This document shows, one piece after another, positions 54,141 through 63,379 of a DNA stretch of 64,000 nucleotides (position 1 is the first letter of the stretch; each line of letters starts with the position of its first letter). The translations under genes and the position numbers were made by a program. Where the stretch lies: the NCBI GenBank assembly GCA_963775185.1, contig CAVZIE010000050.1, positions 1-64,000 of the forward strand. Direction: 5' to 3'. This stretch comes from JAPSGB01 sp963775185. Its GTDB lineage: Bacteria > Myxococcota_A > Polyangia > Polyangiales > Polyangiaceae. The notes below the pieces were generated by a model. It saw only the letters and a program-made list of their open reading frames with translations. It was not told where the DNA came from and did not search any database.

Positions 54141-55190
54141 TCGCCGACGGACCGTGGCGGATCACGTTCGACACCAACCCGGACACGTGCAACCTGCGCT
54201 GCGTGATGTGCGAGGAGCACTCGCCGCACAGCCCGCTTGCAGATCCGGCGGAAGGCGGAGGGCCGAGCCGCGACGGCGTGATGCCGATCGAGATGATCCG
54301 AGCGCGTCGTCGCCGACGCCGCGCGCCACGGCTGCGCGAGATCATCCCGTCGACGATGGGCGAGCCGCTGCTCTACGAGCACTTCGAGGAGATCCTGGCG
54401 CTCTGTCGTGCGTACGGGATCAAGCTGAACCTGACGACCAACGGGACGTTCCCGCGGCTCGGGCGCGCGGGCGTGGGCCGGCGGATCGTTCCGGTCACTT
54501 CGGACGTGAAGATCTCGTGGAACGGCGCGACCCAGGCGACCCACGAGGCGATCATGCTCGGCAGCTCACTGGGAGAAGGTCGATCGAGAACGTCGGCACG
54601 TTCATCGCGGTGCGCGACGCGCATGCCGCCCAGGCGGGCAACCGGTGTCGCGTGACGTTCCAGCTCACGTTCCTCGAGGCGAACGTCGCACGAGCTCGCC
54701 GGACATGGTCCGCCTCGCGGTCGAGCTGGGCGTCGATCGCGTCAAGGGCCACCACCTGTGGGCGCACTTCGACGAGATCAAGGAGCAGTCGATGCGGCGG
54801 ACGCCGCGATGCGATCACGCCGATGGAACGCGCCGTGCTACAGGCTCGCGAGGCGGCCGCGGAGCGCACCTCTCCCAACGGGGAGCAGGTCGCTGCTCGA
54901 GAACATCTTCCCGCTCGACGAAACGGCGCCGGAGGACCTCGCCCCGGGCGGCCCTTGCCCGTTCCTGGGGCAGGAAGCCTGGGTCAGCGCGGTCGGCCGC
55001 TTCGATCCCTGCTGCGCGCCCGGACGCGCAGCGCCGGACGCTCGGCGAGTTCGGCAACGTCGCCGCCAGCGGGCATCATGGACATCTGGAACGGCGAAGC
55101 GTACCGCGAGCTCGCGTCCACGTACCGGAACCGGAGCCTGTGCATGGGCTGCAACATGCGAAGGCCGACGGGAGGTGAGCTGACGTGGAC
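54141..55190 (+). pseudogene. Radical SAM/SPASM protein, densely frameshifted
   Basis: WRITFDTNPDTCNLRCVMC contains the CxxxCxxC iron-sulfur motif. It is followed by EEHSPHSPL, REIIPSTMGEPLLYEHFEEIL, KLNLTTNGTFPR, VPVTSDVKISWNGATQATHE, CRVTFQLTFLEANV, LGVDRVKGHHLWAHFDEIK, ENIFPLDETAPEDLAPGG and a SPASM-type Cys cluster (FDPCCAP, then LCMGCNMRR). Radical SAM/SPASM enzymes modify peptides or sugars. Roughly ten frame changes occur. No stop separates it in the correct frame from the glycosyltransferase or from the WG repeats, so the three could have been one long protein or tightly coupled genes. Confidence 0.72.
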
Positions 55191-55908
55191 GCAGCGACGG
55201 TGGCACCGGGCGGCGCGCACCATCACGACCATCGACGGCGAGCCCGCGTACGCCGCGCGCTTCGACGAGGTGCTGGCCTTCCACGCGCCCGGCCTCGCCG
55301 CCGTGCAGCGCGGCGGCCAGGGCGTGGCACGTGAAGCACGACGGCGCGCCTGCGTACGCGCGGCGCTTCGTGCGAACCTTCGGCTTCTACGAGGGGCTCG
55401 CCGCCGTAGTCGGTCCGGACGGCTGGCATCATGTCACGGTCACCGGCGCCGACGCCTACCCGGCGCGCTACGCATGGTGCGGCAACTTCCAGGAGGGGCG
55501 CTGCGCGGTCCGCGACACCGGCGGAGCCTACTTCGCACGTCGATCCGCGGCGGCCGGCACGTCTACCGGGCGCGCTGGCGCTACGCGGGCGACTTCCGCG
55601 AGGGCATCGCCGTCGTGCAGCATGCCGACGGACGCTCCACTCACATCGGTCGGGACGGCGCGATGCTCCACGGACGTGGTTCGTCGATCTCGACGTGTTC
55701 CACAAGGGGCTCGCGCGCGCCAGGGACGACGGCCGGCTGGATGCACGTCGATCGCGCCGGCGAGCCCGCGTACGCCCGCCGGTTCGCCGCCGTCGAGCCG
55801 TTCTACAACGCACAAGCCCGCGTCGAGCGCTTCGACGGCGGCCTTGAAGTGATCGACGAACGGGGAGCGACGATCGTCGAGCTGCGTTCTGGGGTGTCCA
55901 CGCTCTGA
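55191..55908 (+). pseudogene. WG-repeat region, frameshifted
   Basis: The reconstructed sequence has at least five WG-type beta repeats: IDGEPAYAARFDEVLAFHAPGLAAV, HDGAPAYARRFVRTFGFYEGLAAV, YAWCGNFQEGRCAVRDTGGAYF, YAGDFREGIAVVQHADGRSTHI, WFVDLDVFHKGLARARD and GWMHVDRAGEPAYARRFAAVEPFYN, ending ERGATIVELR. WG repeats are binding scaffolds found in secreted and effector-like proteins. About five frame changes occur. The last about 175 bases are clean and end at the stop at 55906-55908. Confidence 0.68.
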
Positions 55909-55962
55909 CGATACGCGACCTGTCGTCTTCGCCCTGGGCTGTCCCGGGATTTCGTTTATTTG

Positions 55963-55982
55963 TCGGTCCGGCGCGGAACCGC
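55963..55982 (+). repeat. Dispersed repeat copy
   Basis: tcggtccggcgcggaaccgc lies between the WG-repeat locus and the glycine-zipper gene. Confidence 0.8.
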
Positions 55983-56002
55983 GCTTCGGCGTGTCGGCCC
56001 AC

Positions 56003-56542
56003 TCACGCGCTCTTCGCGCTCGGCAAGTCGCCGACGACCTCCGGCGGGGCGAGCTGTTCCTTCACCCAGCGCACCAGGCCGCCGTCATAGGTTCGCCACT
56101 CGCGCGACTCGGGGTCGAACATCAGTGCGAACACGCGGCGCGGCGCCGTCGGCGTGCTCGATCCGAGTGTGGCGCCCACGAGCAGCCCGGCCAGGAACCC
56201 GATAGCGGCGCCGCCAACCCGATCCCCGCGGTCGGACAAGGCGGCACCCAACGCCGCGCCGGCCGCTCCGGTCACCACTGGTGTCGGCGTCGAACCGGTC
56301 GCCGTTCCGGCCAATGTCACCCGTGCGACGCCGAGGTCCCGGAACAGCTGGAGCTCGAACGGCTTGCCCTCGCGCGTGAACCCGAACGTTCCATCGGACT
56401 TGGTCACGAGCTCCGACTGCTCGATCGTCGCCTCGTCGGCAAGCTCCGCGACATCGGTCGCGAACACGTCCAGCGCGAAGTACGTCTCGGAGGACTGCAG
56501 CAGGCCCTTCGCCAGGTCGTCGAGTGTGAGCTTCGGAGTCAT
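56003..56542 (-). CDS. Hypothetical protein with a glycine-zipper membrane segment
   Basis: This 179-residue protein has an N-terminal soluble part (LTLDDLAKGLLQSSETYFALDVFATDVAEL), then VVTGAAGAALGAALSDRGDRVGGAAIGFLAGLLVGATLG. The latter is two Gly/Ala helices typical of a glycine zipper that could insert into or oligomerise at the membrane. The C-terminal MFDPESREWRTYDGGLVRWVKEQLAPP is soluble. Its ATG overlaps the stop of the RelA/SpoT-domain gene (ATGA), so the two are made together. Function unknown; a toxin-antitoxin or defence pair is conceivable. Confidence 0.7.
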   Translation of the reverse strand: MTPKLTLDDLAKGLLQSSETYFALDVFATDVAELADEATIEQSELVTKSDGTFGFTREGKPFELQLFRDLGVARVTLAGTATGSTPTPVVTGAAGAALGAALSDRGDRVGGAAIGFLAGLLVGATLGSSTPTAPRRVFALMFDPESREWRTYDGGLVRWVKEQLAPPEVVGDLPSAKSA

Positions 56543-57648
56543 GCCTCGCCGTCTCCACCATTCTGGGGCGCAGCCCCGGACAAGTCGAGCCCCGCCTCGT
56601 TCCAGCGTTCGATGGCGACCTTGAGCGGCGTCTTGGGCCCGCGCCATGAGCGCGCGATGCGCGCGAGATCGTCCTTGAGGACCTCGACGCCGAGGGCGAA
56701 GAAGATCACGTCGTTCGTATCGGAGAGGCGCAAACTCTGGGCTACACGTTGGCCGCGCTCGAGGACCTCCTTCGGGTCGCCGGCGAGCGCGGCAAGGCTG
56801 GCCGGCGTGAGCTGACTCACGGTGCCCTCCAGCGCCTGGTGCAGCCGGTTGAACTCTCCCGTTAGCGAGCGCCCGACCGCGCCTTCCAGGACGAAGCGTA
56901 GGTCCTGGGGGTTGTCGATGGTCGCTTGCGCGCGCGTGTTCTTCTCGTGCGCCCCTACGAGATCGCTCACCTCCTCGTCGGTAACTGCTGCGAGATGGCG
57001 GATTCGTTCCAACAGGTTCTTTTCTTGTTCGGAAGGTGTCTGCCCGTGCTCCTTGTACGTCGTGTCGTGCTCGAGCTCGTTGAAGAGGTGCGCGGCCACG
57101 GTCGTGACCTGGATCTCGCAAATGGCGCCACGGATGGAGAGCTGGTCGTCGGCCGCGGGTGCCAGGACGAGCCGGTGGGTCGCCCGATAGCCAGTCTCCC
57201 GTCGGTATGGTTCCGGCCGCGCGTCGGCGCGGTCGGGGTTGTCGAACGTGCGATCGATGACGTCCACGACGTGCGCTTCATCCTGCGGCGAGTAGACGAG
57301 AACGCGGCACCCCGCGAGGTCCGTGACGACGTCGTTGAGGTTGCGTTGAAGAGCACCCAGGGAATACCGCGCATCATCAGATTTGCGGCGCAGTTTCTCC
57401 CGGAGATCGTCGGGGTGCTTGGCGCGGAAGCTGATCACGTGCCTGAGCCGCGCTTCTGCTCGAAGCTCACGGCGTACCCGGTTTCCCACCTCCGCTGCGG
57501 CAAGCTCGTACCGCGCCATCTCCCTGACGTAGCGTTCAACCAGGCCCTCAATCTCGGGATCGGTAAGGCGAGCCGACGCTGCACCATCCGTGTGCTCGAG
57601 GGACGGTTCGCCGTCGTTGCCGGTATCTTCCGCCATCTCTCGGGCCAT
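56539..57648 (-). CDS. RelA/SpoT-domain nucleotidyltransferase-like protein
   Basis: This 369-residue protein has a (p)ppGpp-synthetase-type fold near residues 60-210: VISFRAKHPDDLREKLRRK, LNDVVTDLAGCRVLVYSP, RRETGYRATHRLVL and CEIQVTTVAAHLFNELEHDTTYK, with the acidic Mg-binding and YRATH-type residues. It lacks the HD hydrolase, TGS and ACT domains of housekeeping Rel. Small RelA/SpoT-domain enzymes include alarmone synthetases and toxins that modify tRNA or make (p)ppApp. It is coupled to a glycine-zipper protein gene and lies near a Wadjet operon. Its catalytic product is not predictable here. Confidence 0.82.
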   Translation of the reverse strand: MAREMAEDTGNDGEPSLEHTDGAASARLTDPEIEGLVERYVREMARYELAAAEVGNRVRRELRAEARLRHVISFRAKHPDDLREKLRRKSDDARYSLGALQRNLNDVVTDLAGCRVLVYSPQDEAHVVDVIDRTFDNPDRADARPEPYRRETGYRATHRLVLAPAADDQLSIRGAICEIQVTTVAAHLFNELEHDTTYKEHGQTPSEQEKNLLERIRHLAAVTDEEVSDLVGAHEKNTRAQATIDNPQDLRFVLEGAVGRSLTGEFNRLHQALEGTVSQLTPASLAALAGDPKEVLERGQRVAQSLRLSDTNDVIFFALGVEVLKDDLARIARSWRGPKTPLKVAIERWNEAGLDLSGAAPQNGGDGEA

Positions 57649-57760
57649 ACGCTATCAAGGGAAAAAGGATACGTGGTGCGATATTGCACCGACCGGCGAC
57701 ATTGCCTGTCAGCCCTTTGGCCTCGCGCGCGCTGGAAGCGCTGCTCGTGGATTGAGGTTG

Positions 57761-57780
57761 CCGGTCCGGCGCGGAACCGC
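57761..57780 (+). repeat. Dispersed repeat copy
   Basis: ccggtccggcgcggaaccgc lies immediately before the DUF1399 fragment. Confidence 0.82.
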
Positions 57781-57797
57781 GCGGCGCGCCTTCGCTG

Positions 57798-57995
57798 CTC
57801 GACCACGACGGTGGCTTCGGCAAGGATCCGGCGGAGCTGCCGGAGCTGAAGCGTGTGTTCACGCGCACGGCGGCGTGGTGGGAGGCGGAGTACGGCGAGC
57901 CGTATCGCGAGAACGGGCGCTGGTTGCGCGACGCCACGGCCACGGACTGCTGGCACGACTGCTCGGACCGGTGCTGGCACGCATGCTCGAGCTAG
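57798..57995 (+). pseudogene. DUF1399/GRDP-like gene fragment, copy 2
   Basis: An open stretch reads LDHDGGFGKDPAELPELKRVFTRTAAWWEAEYGEPYRENGRWLRD, then CWHDCSDRCWHACSS and a stop. It resembles the part following the WHxH core of DUF1399 proteins and has lost its beginning at a dispersed repeat copy (57761-57780). It overlaps the start of the TauD fragment by 13 bases. Confidence 0.5.
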
Positions 57996-58112
57996 CGCCG
58001 ACCGCGGAGGTCGTGCGCGACGCGCTCGCGCGGTGGGGCATCGCGCACGTGGGCGGCCCCATCGCGGCAGCGCGCTTCTACAACCTGGCGGCGGAGCTCG
58101 GCGCGGTCGTCG
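57983..58112 (+). pseudogene. TauD-like 5' fragment (second copy)
   Basis: MLELAPTAEVVRDALARWGIAHVGGPIAAARFYNLAAELGAVVA is nearly identical to the start of the gene at 50083 and then ends. The following about 125 bases (to 58240) include a minus-strand stretch reading HHKYAEYLEFEDGS that recalls the start of a Uma2 protein. The interval is a patchwork of gene ends next to jetD. Confidence 0.65.
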
Positions 58113-58240
58113 CGGCTGGCCGTGGGCGCGCTTGTGCCGGCCGTGCGCCGCGCTGCCGTCCTCGAACTCGAGGTACTCGGCGTACTTGTGGTGGTGGCGC
58201 GGCGCCTGCGTGCTGCCAAGTCTGGACCGCTCGCGCAGGA

Positions 58241-59431
58241 TCAATCGATCCGACGCGCGAGCTTGTCGAGCGCAGCTTCGACCCACCCGTACGCGATCCG
58301 CTCCTGCTCCAGGCGCACGCTCTTGCCGAGGCGATCCGCGGCCAGCTCCTCGTAGAGCGCGTTCTCTTCAAGCGTCAGGCGCGCGAGCGGCCCGAGGTGG
58401 CGCGAGGATTCCGTGACCCAGAGCGGGCCGTGCTCCAGCAGTGTCTCGCGATTCATCAGCAGCGATCGAGCGGCCGGGAACGACGCGCGCAATCGGTCGA
58501 GGATCGCAAATCCGTGCGTATCGATGTCGCCCCAATAGTGGAGGTCCTTCGCGGTCAGCCACGGGATGTCGGCGAGCCGGTCCAGGGTGTAGCCCATGCC
58601 AAAGAACACGGCGCTGTCGGCGAAGTCGGGGAAGGCGAGCCCGTTGATCTCGTTTTCCGTGATGAACACACGACGTACGGGTAGCTCGAGCCTCGCGAGC
58701 TCGGAGACCGTTGTCGTGAGGTCCGAGAGCCCGGCGATGCGGTGCTTGGAATCCAGGATACGAAACCGCACAAGCGGCGGCTTGGCGCGCAAGCCGTAGC
58801 GCGCCTCGAAACGCCTGCCCGCTGTCGGGTCGACGGTCTCCGGCGAAAGTACGAGGTCGAGCAGCTCCACGAGCAGTCCCTTGTGCGACTCGACGAACTT
58901 CGTGTCCACGCCGCGGACGTCGATCTGGCGGATGTAAATCCCGGCGCGGCGGTGCTCCTTGAACCACCCGAGCACGGAAAGGACGCGCTCCCAGCTGTCG
59001 GCGTGCTCGAGCAACAGGAGCGGCTTCTTGACGACCCAGGGTCGGAGCTGCGGAAATTGATCCAGCGTCGTGGCCGCCAGAGCGTCGAAGCGTTCCGCTT
59101 GGCGCGCCTTGCCGATGAGGCGCACCGCATGCTGTCTGGACGGAACGACAAGGCCGGCCGGAACGCGGTTGCGCCCGAGCTGACGGTGCTCGATCTCCGT
59201 CCAGACAATCTCGTAGCCGGAACCGGAGCCGTGTTCCAGCGTGCGGATCCATTCCCGCACGTCGTCGAATCGGTCCAGCATGGTGCGGCTGTCGGGACGT
59301 CGAAGGCGAAGATCGCGAGGGAAGAGAGGCTCGTCGACCAGGTCGGCGGCAAGGATGCGTCCGCGATCCCAGAGGCGCCGTACCTCAGCCTTCGCGTCGG
59401 CAGTCGTGGTCCAGGCGTCTTTGCTTTTCAC
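58241..59431 (-). CDS. jetD: Wadjet protein JetD (DUF3322/DUF2220 toprim-like nuclease subunit)
   Basis: This 396-residue protein starts at a GTG overlapping the jetC stop in GTGA. The N-terminal DUF3322 part is AEVRRLWDRGRILAADLVDEPLFPRDLRLRRP, then DVREWIRTLEHG. The C-terminal DUF2220 part has a toprim-like ITENEINGLAFPDFADSAVFFGMG and LHYWGDIDTHGFAILDRLR with the Glu and DxD acids. In Wadjet systems JetD cleaves plasmid DNA after the JetABC SMC-like motor has extruded a closed circle. It is the last gene of the operon. Confidence 0.9.
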   Translation of the reverse strand: MKSKDAWTTTADAKAEVRRLWDRGRILAADLVDEPLFPRDLRLRRPDSRTMLDRFDDVREWIRTLEHGSGSGYEIVWTEIEHRQLGRNRVPAGLVVPSRQHAVRLIGKARQAERFDALAATTLDQFPQLRPWVVKKPLLLLEHADSWERVLSVLGWFKEHRRAGIYIRQIDVRGVDTKFVESHKGLLVELLDLVLSPETVDPTAGRRFEARYGLRAKPPLVRFRILDSKHRIAGLSDLTTTVSELARLELPVRRVFITENEINGLAFPDFADSAVFFGMGYTLDRLADIPWLTAKDLHYWGDIDTHGFAILDRLRASFPAARSLLMNRETLLEHGPLWVTESSRHLGPLARLTLEENALYEELAADRLGKSVRLEQERIAYGWVEAALDKLARRID

Positions 59432-62400
59432 GCCGTGCGCGCCGCCTGCTCCGCGCGGTACTGTTCGATGGTCAAATTGCGGACCATCGAACGACGTCCG
59501 TCCTCGTTGTGCACGAAGCCGACGCTCGCGACGTGCGGCTCGATGACGTGGATCTTCTGCAATGGCGTCACGATGAGCAGCTGGAGCTGGAGCCGTTCGA
59601 AGAGCTCGAGGCCGTAACGGGTGGACTCGTCGGAGCCGCGGCCGAAGGCCTCGTCGATGACCACGAACCGGAACGATCGGGATCGCGGCGCGCCCCATTC
59701 GAGCCCGAACTGGTACGCGAGGCTCGCCGCCAGGACGGTGTAGGCGAGCTTCTCTTTCTGGCCCCCGGACTTGCCGCCGGAGTCGGTGTAGTGCTCGTGT
59801 TCCTGGTCGGTTTCGCGCCAGCGCTCGGACGCGGCGAACGAGAACCACGTGCGCACGTCGGTGACCTTCGCGGTCCAGCGCTTGTCCAGATCGGTCGTCC
59901 CCTCGCGGCCACGGAAGCGCTCGATAATGCGTTTGACCTGGAGAAACTTCGCTTCCGAATAGGCGTCGTCCTCCGAGCCGGTCAGTGCTCCCTCGGTACA
60001 CGCGCGGAGATCGTGCTGGAACTCACGGATCTCGACGTCCGTTGTGACCTCGGGCTCCAGCGCCATGTAGCGCCCCGGGTTGTAGTCGATCTCGCGAAGC
60101 GATCGGTTGATGGTGTCGATTCGCTCCTGGATCGTCTGGCGCTCCCTGAGCAGCTGGGACTGGAAGTTCGCGACCTCGCGGATGGTGTTCTCGTTCAAGA
60201 GCTCTTTGAACCGCTTCTCGAAGCGCGGAAGATCATCGCCGCGGAGGCGCTCCAGCATGGTCCGGTACTCCCCGGCGGCGGCGACGCTCGCGTCCGCTTC
60301 GCGCGTTTCCGCAGGGTAGCCGGCGCGATAGGCCTGCATGGCCTGGACGATCTTCTCGACCAGCCGCTGAATCTTCTTTTCCTCCGCGTCGATTCGTTTC
60401 TGGATGGCGTCGCGGACATCGCGTTCGCGGTTGTCGCACGCCTCGACGGTGAGCGTGCGGTCGCCCATTGCTTCGTGAATGGTACCGTCCATTGCGTCCA
60501 GCGCCTGCAGCGCGGGATCCGGCGTCTGCGCAAGCACCGCGGCGCACTCGTCGCGCAAGCGGGTGGCCTCGGATTCTTTGTTCCGCGCCGAACCGACATC
60601 CCCGGAAAGCCCGGTCAGTGTCTCTTCTACCGTCTCGAGCGCCGCATCGACTCCGGCGAGCTGCGTCTGGAGCTCGCGGAGAACGTCGGACCCGGCCTCC
60701 AGGCGCTCCCGCTCTTCGCCGAGCGCCTGGATCTGGGTGGCGAGCGGCTGCCACTCGAGGTCGCGGAAGGTTTCGTAGAATGCGAGCGCTTTGAGCCGAT
60801 CGCGATGATTGGCGAGCTCCGAGAGCCTGGCTTCGGTTTCGGCGATGCGGCGCCCGACGTGCTGGATACGGGATTCCAGGTCGTGGCGCTGGCGTTCGAA
60901 CTCGGCGACTTTGGCCTCGTTCGACCAGCCCAGGACGTAGCGCGAGCGATCGTCGATGCGGTGGCGGTCGTCCTTCTCGTGGCGCTCGCCGCCCCTGGTC
61001 TGGCCCGCGCGCGTGATTGCTCTCTGCTCGCGCCGGAACTCCTCCAGCGTATCGCAGCATACGTAGTTGAAGCGACGCGCAAGCTCGCTCTCCAGCCAGC
61101 CGTAGAAACCCGAGTCCGGCTTGACGGCGAGCTTCCTCACGAGCGACGCCGGCACCGCGGCCGCGTACTCGGCCGTGCGGACCTGCCGCACGCGGTAGTA
61201 CACGAGGCGTCCACCGAGGTGGGTACGGTCCACCCACGCCGCGACGCCCGCGTAGTGGGCATCAGGGACCAGGAGCGAGAGGCCGAAGTTGTGGAGCAGG
61301 CGCTCGATGGCGCCTTCCCAGTCGCGCTCGTCCTCGCGGACCTGCAGCAGCTCGCCGGCGAAAGGCAGGGCCTCTTCCGCCACACCCAGCGCATCGCGGA
61401 GCACGGCGCGAAGCTCGAGCATGCGCGCCGGGATGTTCGAGGCGCGCTGGCGAAGCGACGCGAGCTCGCGCTCGACCTCGTCGTGCTGGATCCGGAGCCC
61501 GCGGAACTCGACGACGGCATCCGTATGGGCGTTCTGCACCGTGGCGTGCTGCTCGTCAATCTCCGGGAGTTGCTTGTCGATGGCGACGCGATTGTCCCGA
61601 AAGCTCTCGGGGCTCGACGCCGGCGCGAGCCCGGCCGCCTGCGCGAGCTCGTCGTACCGGCTCGCACGCGTCTGGCGCTCGTGCATGTCTCGTCGAAGCT
61701 GCTCTTCTTCCTCCTTCAAGCGTTGGATGCGGTCGCCGCCGTTGTCGGCGATGGCGCGGAGCAGGCCGTCGCGAGTACGCTGGCGTGTGGCTTTCTCGTC
61801 CTGCAGAGACGCCATGCGCTCGTCGAGACGCGCGATCTCGGCGGCGAGCTTCTCGAGGCGCTTCTCCAGGAGCGAGCCCTTGGCGCGTGCGAACCATGGC
61901 TGGAGCGCCTCGCGGCACGCGCGCAGCGACTCGACTTCGCTCGCCAACTCTGCGTGCCGATCGCAGTCCGCAACGAGTGGCTCGAGACGCTCGATCTGCG
62001 CTCGGGCCCTGACGACGGCCTCGTGCGCGCGATTCAGGTCGTCGAAGTGGCCGAGAAGCGCGGTGATACGTGGCGCCATCGGCGCCGGCTCCAGCATGTG
62101 CTGGCGGACGAAATCCGTGAGATTGCCGACGGACTTCATCGAGACCGTCTGGTGGAAGAGTTCGAGCGCCTGCTCGTTGTCGATACCGAAGCGGCGGCGG
62201 AGAGCGGCCCCGTACGGCGGGAAGCTGTCGGACACCTCGAAGCCGGTCCGACGTAGCCGGCGCCTCAGCGCGGCAATCTCGGTGCCGAAGTCCGAGAAGT
62301 TCTTCGTTATGGAGAGCGCTTCGTCGGCGACGACGTACATGCGCGCGGGCTGCCCTTCGGTGTCCTTCGACCAGAACACCTGGGCGAGCGTCACCGTCTC

Positions 62401-62796
62401 GTCAAGTCCGACGTTTTCGAACCGGGCCAATACGACGGAGTAGTCGTTTCGGCCGCGCAGCGCCACGGCGCGCGCGCTGCTGCCCTCGTCGCTGCGGGTG
62501 GCCTTGTAGTGGCCGAGCACGTACGAACGAAGCGTGCGCTCCTTCGTCTCCGCGCCAGCGGCCTTGTTGTACGCCAGTTTGGCGGGCGGAACGAGGAGCG
62601 TGGTGATGGCATCGACGAGCGTGGACTTGCCCGAGCCGATGTCGCCGGTGAGCAGCGTGTTGTCGCCGCGCGCGTCGAGCGACCACACGCGGTTGTCGAA
62701 CGTGCCCCAGTTCAGGACCTCCAGGCGGGTCAGCCGAAATCCGGCACGCTCGATTCGCGGCGTCAGCTCCACGATCGGTGACGTGTCTGCGTTCAT
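59428..62796 (-). CDS. jetC: Wadjet SMC-like ATPase JetC
   Basis: This 1,122-residue MukB/SbcC-type ATPase has the Walker A motif LLTGDIGSGKSTLVDAIT near residue 45, long coiled coils on both sides of a hinge, the ABC signature SGGQKEKLAYTVLAASLAY and the Walker B motif FRFVVIDEAFGRGSDEST. It is the DNA-loop-extruding motor of Wadjet. The start at 62796 overlaps the jetB stop (ATGA). Within the second coiled coil, residues reading LSGDVGSARNKESEA are encoded by a diverged dispersed repeat (60581-60603) that is in frame. Confidence 0.92.
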   Translation of the reverse strand: MNADTSPIVELTPRIERAGFRLTRLEVLNWGTFDNRVWSLDARGDNTLLTGDIGSGKSTLVDAITTLLVPPAKLAYNKAAGAETKERTLRSYVLGHYKATRSDEGSSARAVALRGRNDYSVVLARFENVGLDETVTLAQVFWSKDTEGQPARMYVVADEALSITKNFSDFGTEIAALRRRLRRTGFEVSDSFPPYGAALRRRFGIDNEQALELFHQTVSMKSVGNLTDFVRQHMLEPAPMAPRITALLGHFDDLNRAHEAVVRARAQIERLEPLVADCDRHAELASEVESLRACREALQPWFARAKGSLLEKRLEKLAAEIARLDERMASLQDEKATRQRTRDGLLRAIADNGGDRIQRLKEEEEQLRRDMHERQTRASRYDELAQAAGLAPASSPESFRDNRVAIDKQLPEIDEQHATVQNAHTDAVVEFRGLRIQHDEVERELASLRQRASNIPARMLELRAVLRDALGVAEEALPFAGELLQVREDERDWEGAIERLLHNFGLSLLVPDAHYAGVAAWVDRTHLGGRLVYYRVRQVRTAEYAAAVPASLVRKLAVKPDSGFYGWLESELARRFNYVCCDTLEEFRREQRAITRAGQTRGGERHEKDDRHRIDDRSRYVLGWSNEAKVAEFERQRHDLESRIQHVGRRIAETEARLSELANHRDRLKALAFYETFRDLEWQPLATQIQALGEERERLEAGSDVLRELQTQLAGVDAALETVEETLTGLSGDVGSARNKESEATRLRDECAAVLAQTPDPALQALDAMDGTIHEAMGDRTLTVEACDNRERDVRDAIQKRIDAEEKKIQRLVEKIVQAMQAYRAGYPAETREADASVAAAGEYRTMLERLRGDDLPRFEKRFKELLNENTIREVANFQSQLLRERQTIQERIDTINRSLREIDYNPGRYMALEPEVTTDVEIREFQHDLRACTEGALTGSEDDAYSEAKFLQVKRIIERFRGREGTTDLDKRWTAKVTDVRTWFSFAASERWRETDQEHEHYTDSGGKSGGQKEKLAYTVLAASLAYQFGLEWGAPRSRSFRFVVIDEAFGRGSDESTRYGLELFERLQLQLLIVTPLQKIHVIEPHVASVGFVHNEDGRRSMVRNLTIEQYRAEQAARTA
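60581..60603 (-). repeat. Diverged dispersed repeat inside jetC
   Basis: ttccgcgccgaaccgacatc plus ccc matches the extended consensus at about 20 of 22 positions and is in frame in the coiled coil of JetC. Confidence 0.45.
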
Positions 62797-63368
62797 GACT
62801 TCGCCTCGACGGTCTGACGGACGTACGCCTCCAGTCGGGCGTCGAAGTCGCTCAGCCACTGGGCGTCGACGAACGCCTTCAGGATGCGCTGCACCTCGAA
62901 CTGGTCATCGCGACCGTGCAGGCGGCGGAGGAAGCCAAGCTCCGCGATCTTGTTGATGTGGGCGTCCATGCGATCGAGGAAGCGCGCCTCGTTCGTGGAG
63001 TCGGGGAGCAGCACGCGGACCAGATCCACGAGCTCGTCGCGGGCGAGCACGAGCCGCGCGTCCCCGCTTCTGGCGTCGAACTCGGCCAACCGCTTGCGGA
63101 GGGCGACGAGCAGCAAGCTGACAGGGTATCCGAGCTGGCGCCGCGGGACGAGGCGCGGGACCTCCGGATCTCCTTCGACCGGAGGACGCTGGCGGAGATA
63201 GGCGTAGCCCTCCGCCTCGTCGAGGCTGAGCTCGAGCCCGAGGACGGCGACGTAGTCGCGAACCTGCGATTGGAGGTCGAGCAGCACTTGCCAAAGTGGG
63301 CCGTCCGCGTCGCGATACATGACGCCCTTCATCAAGGCGACAACCGGTCCCGAAAGGTTCGCATTCAT
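62793..63368 (-). CDS. jetB: Wadjet protein JetB (DUF4194)
   Basis: This 191-residue protein is homologous to the MukE-type kleisin-binding subunit: LMKGVMYRDADGPLWQVLLDLQSQVRDYVAVLGLELSLDEAEGYAYLRQR, then LVALRKRLAEFDAR and MDAHINKIAELGFLRRLHG. It bridges JetA and JetC. I chose the ATG at 63368 because the in-frame upstream extension overlaps jetA. It begins 11 bases after the jetA stop and overlaps jetC by 4 bases. Confidence 0.88.
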   Translation of the reverse strand: MNANLSGPVVALMKGVMYRDADGPLWQVLLDLQSQVRDYVAVLGLELSLDEAEGYAYLRQRPPVEGDPEVPRLVPRRQLGYPVSLLLVALRKRLAEFDARSGDARLVLARDELVDLVRVLLPDSTNEARFLDRMDAHINKIAELGFLRRLHGRDDQFEVQRILKAFVDAQWLSDFDARLEAYVRQTVEAKS

Positions 63369-63379
63369 TGGAGGCACTT

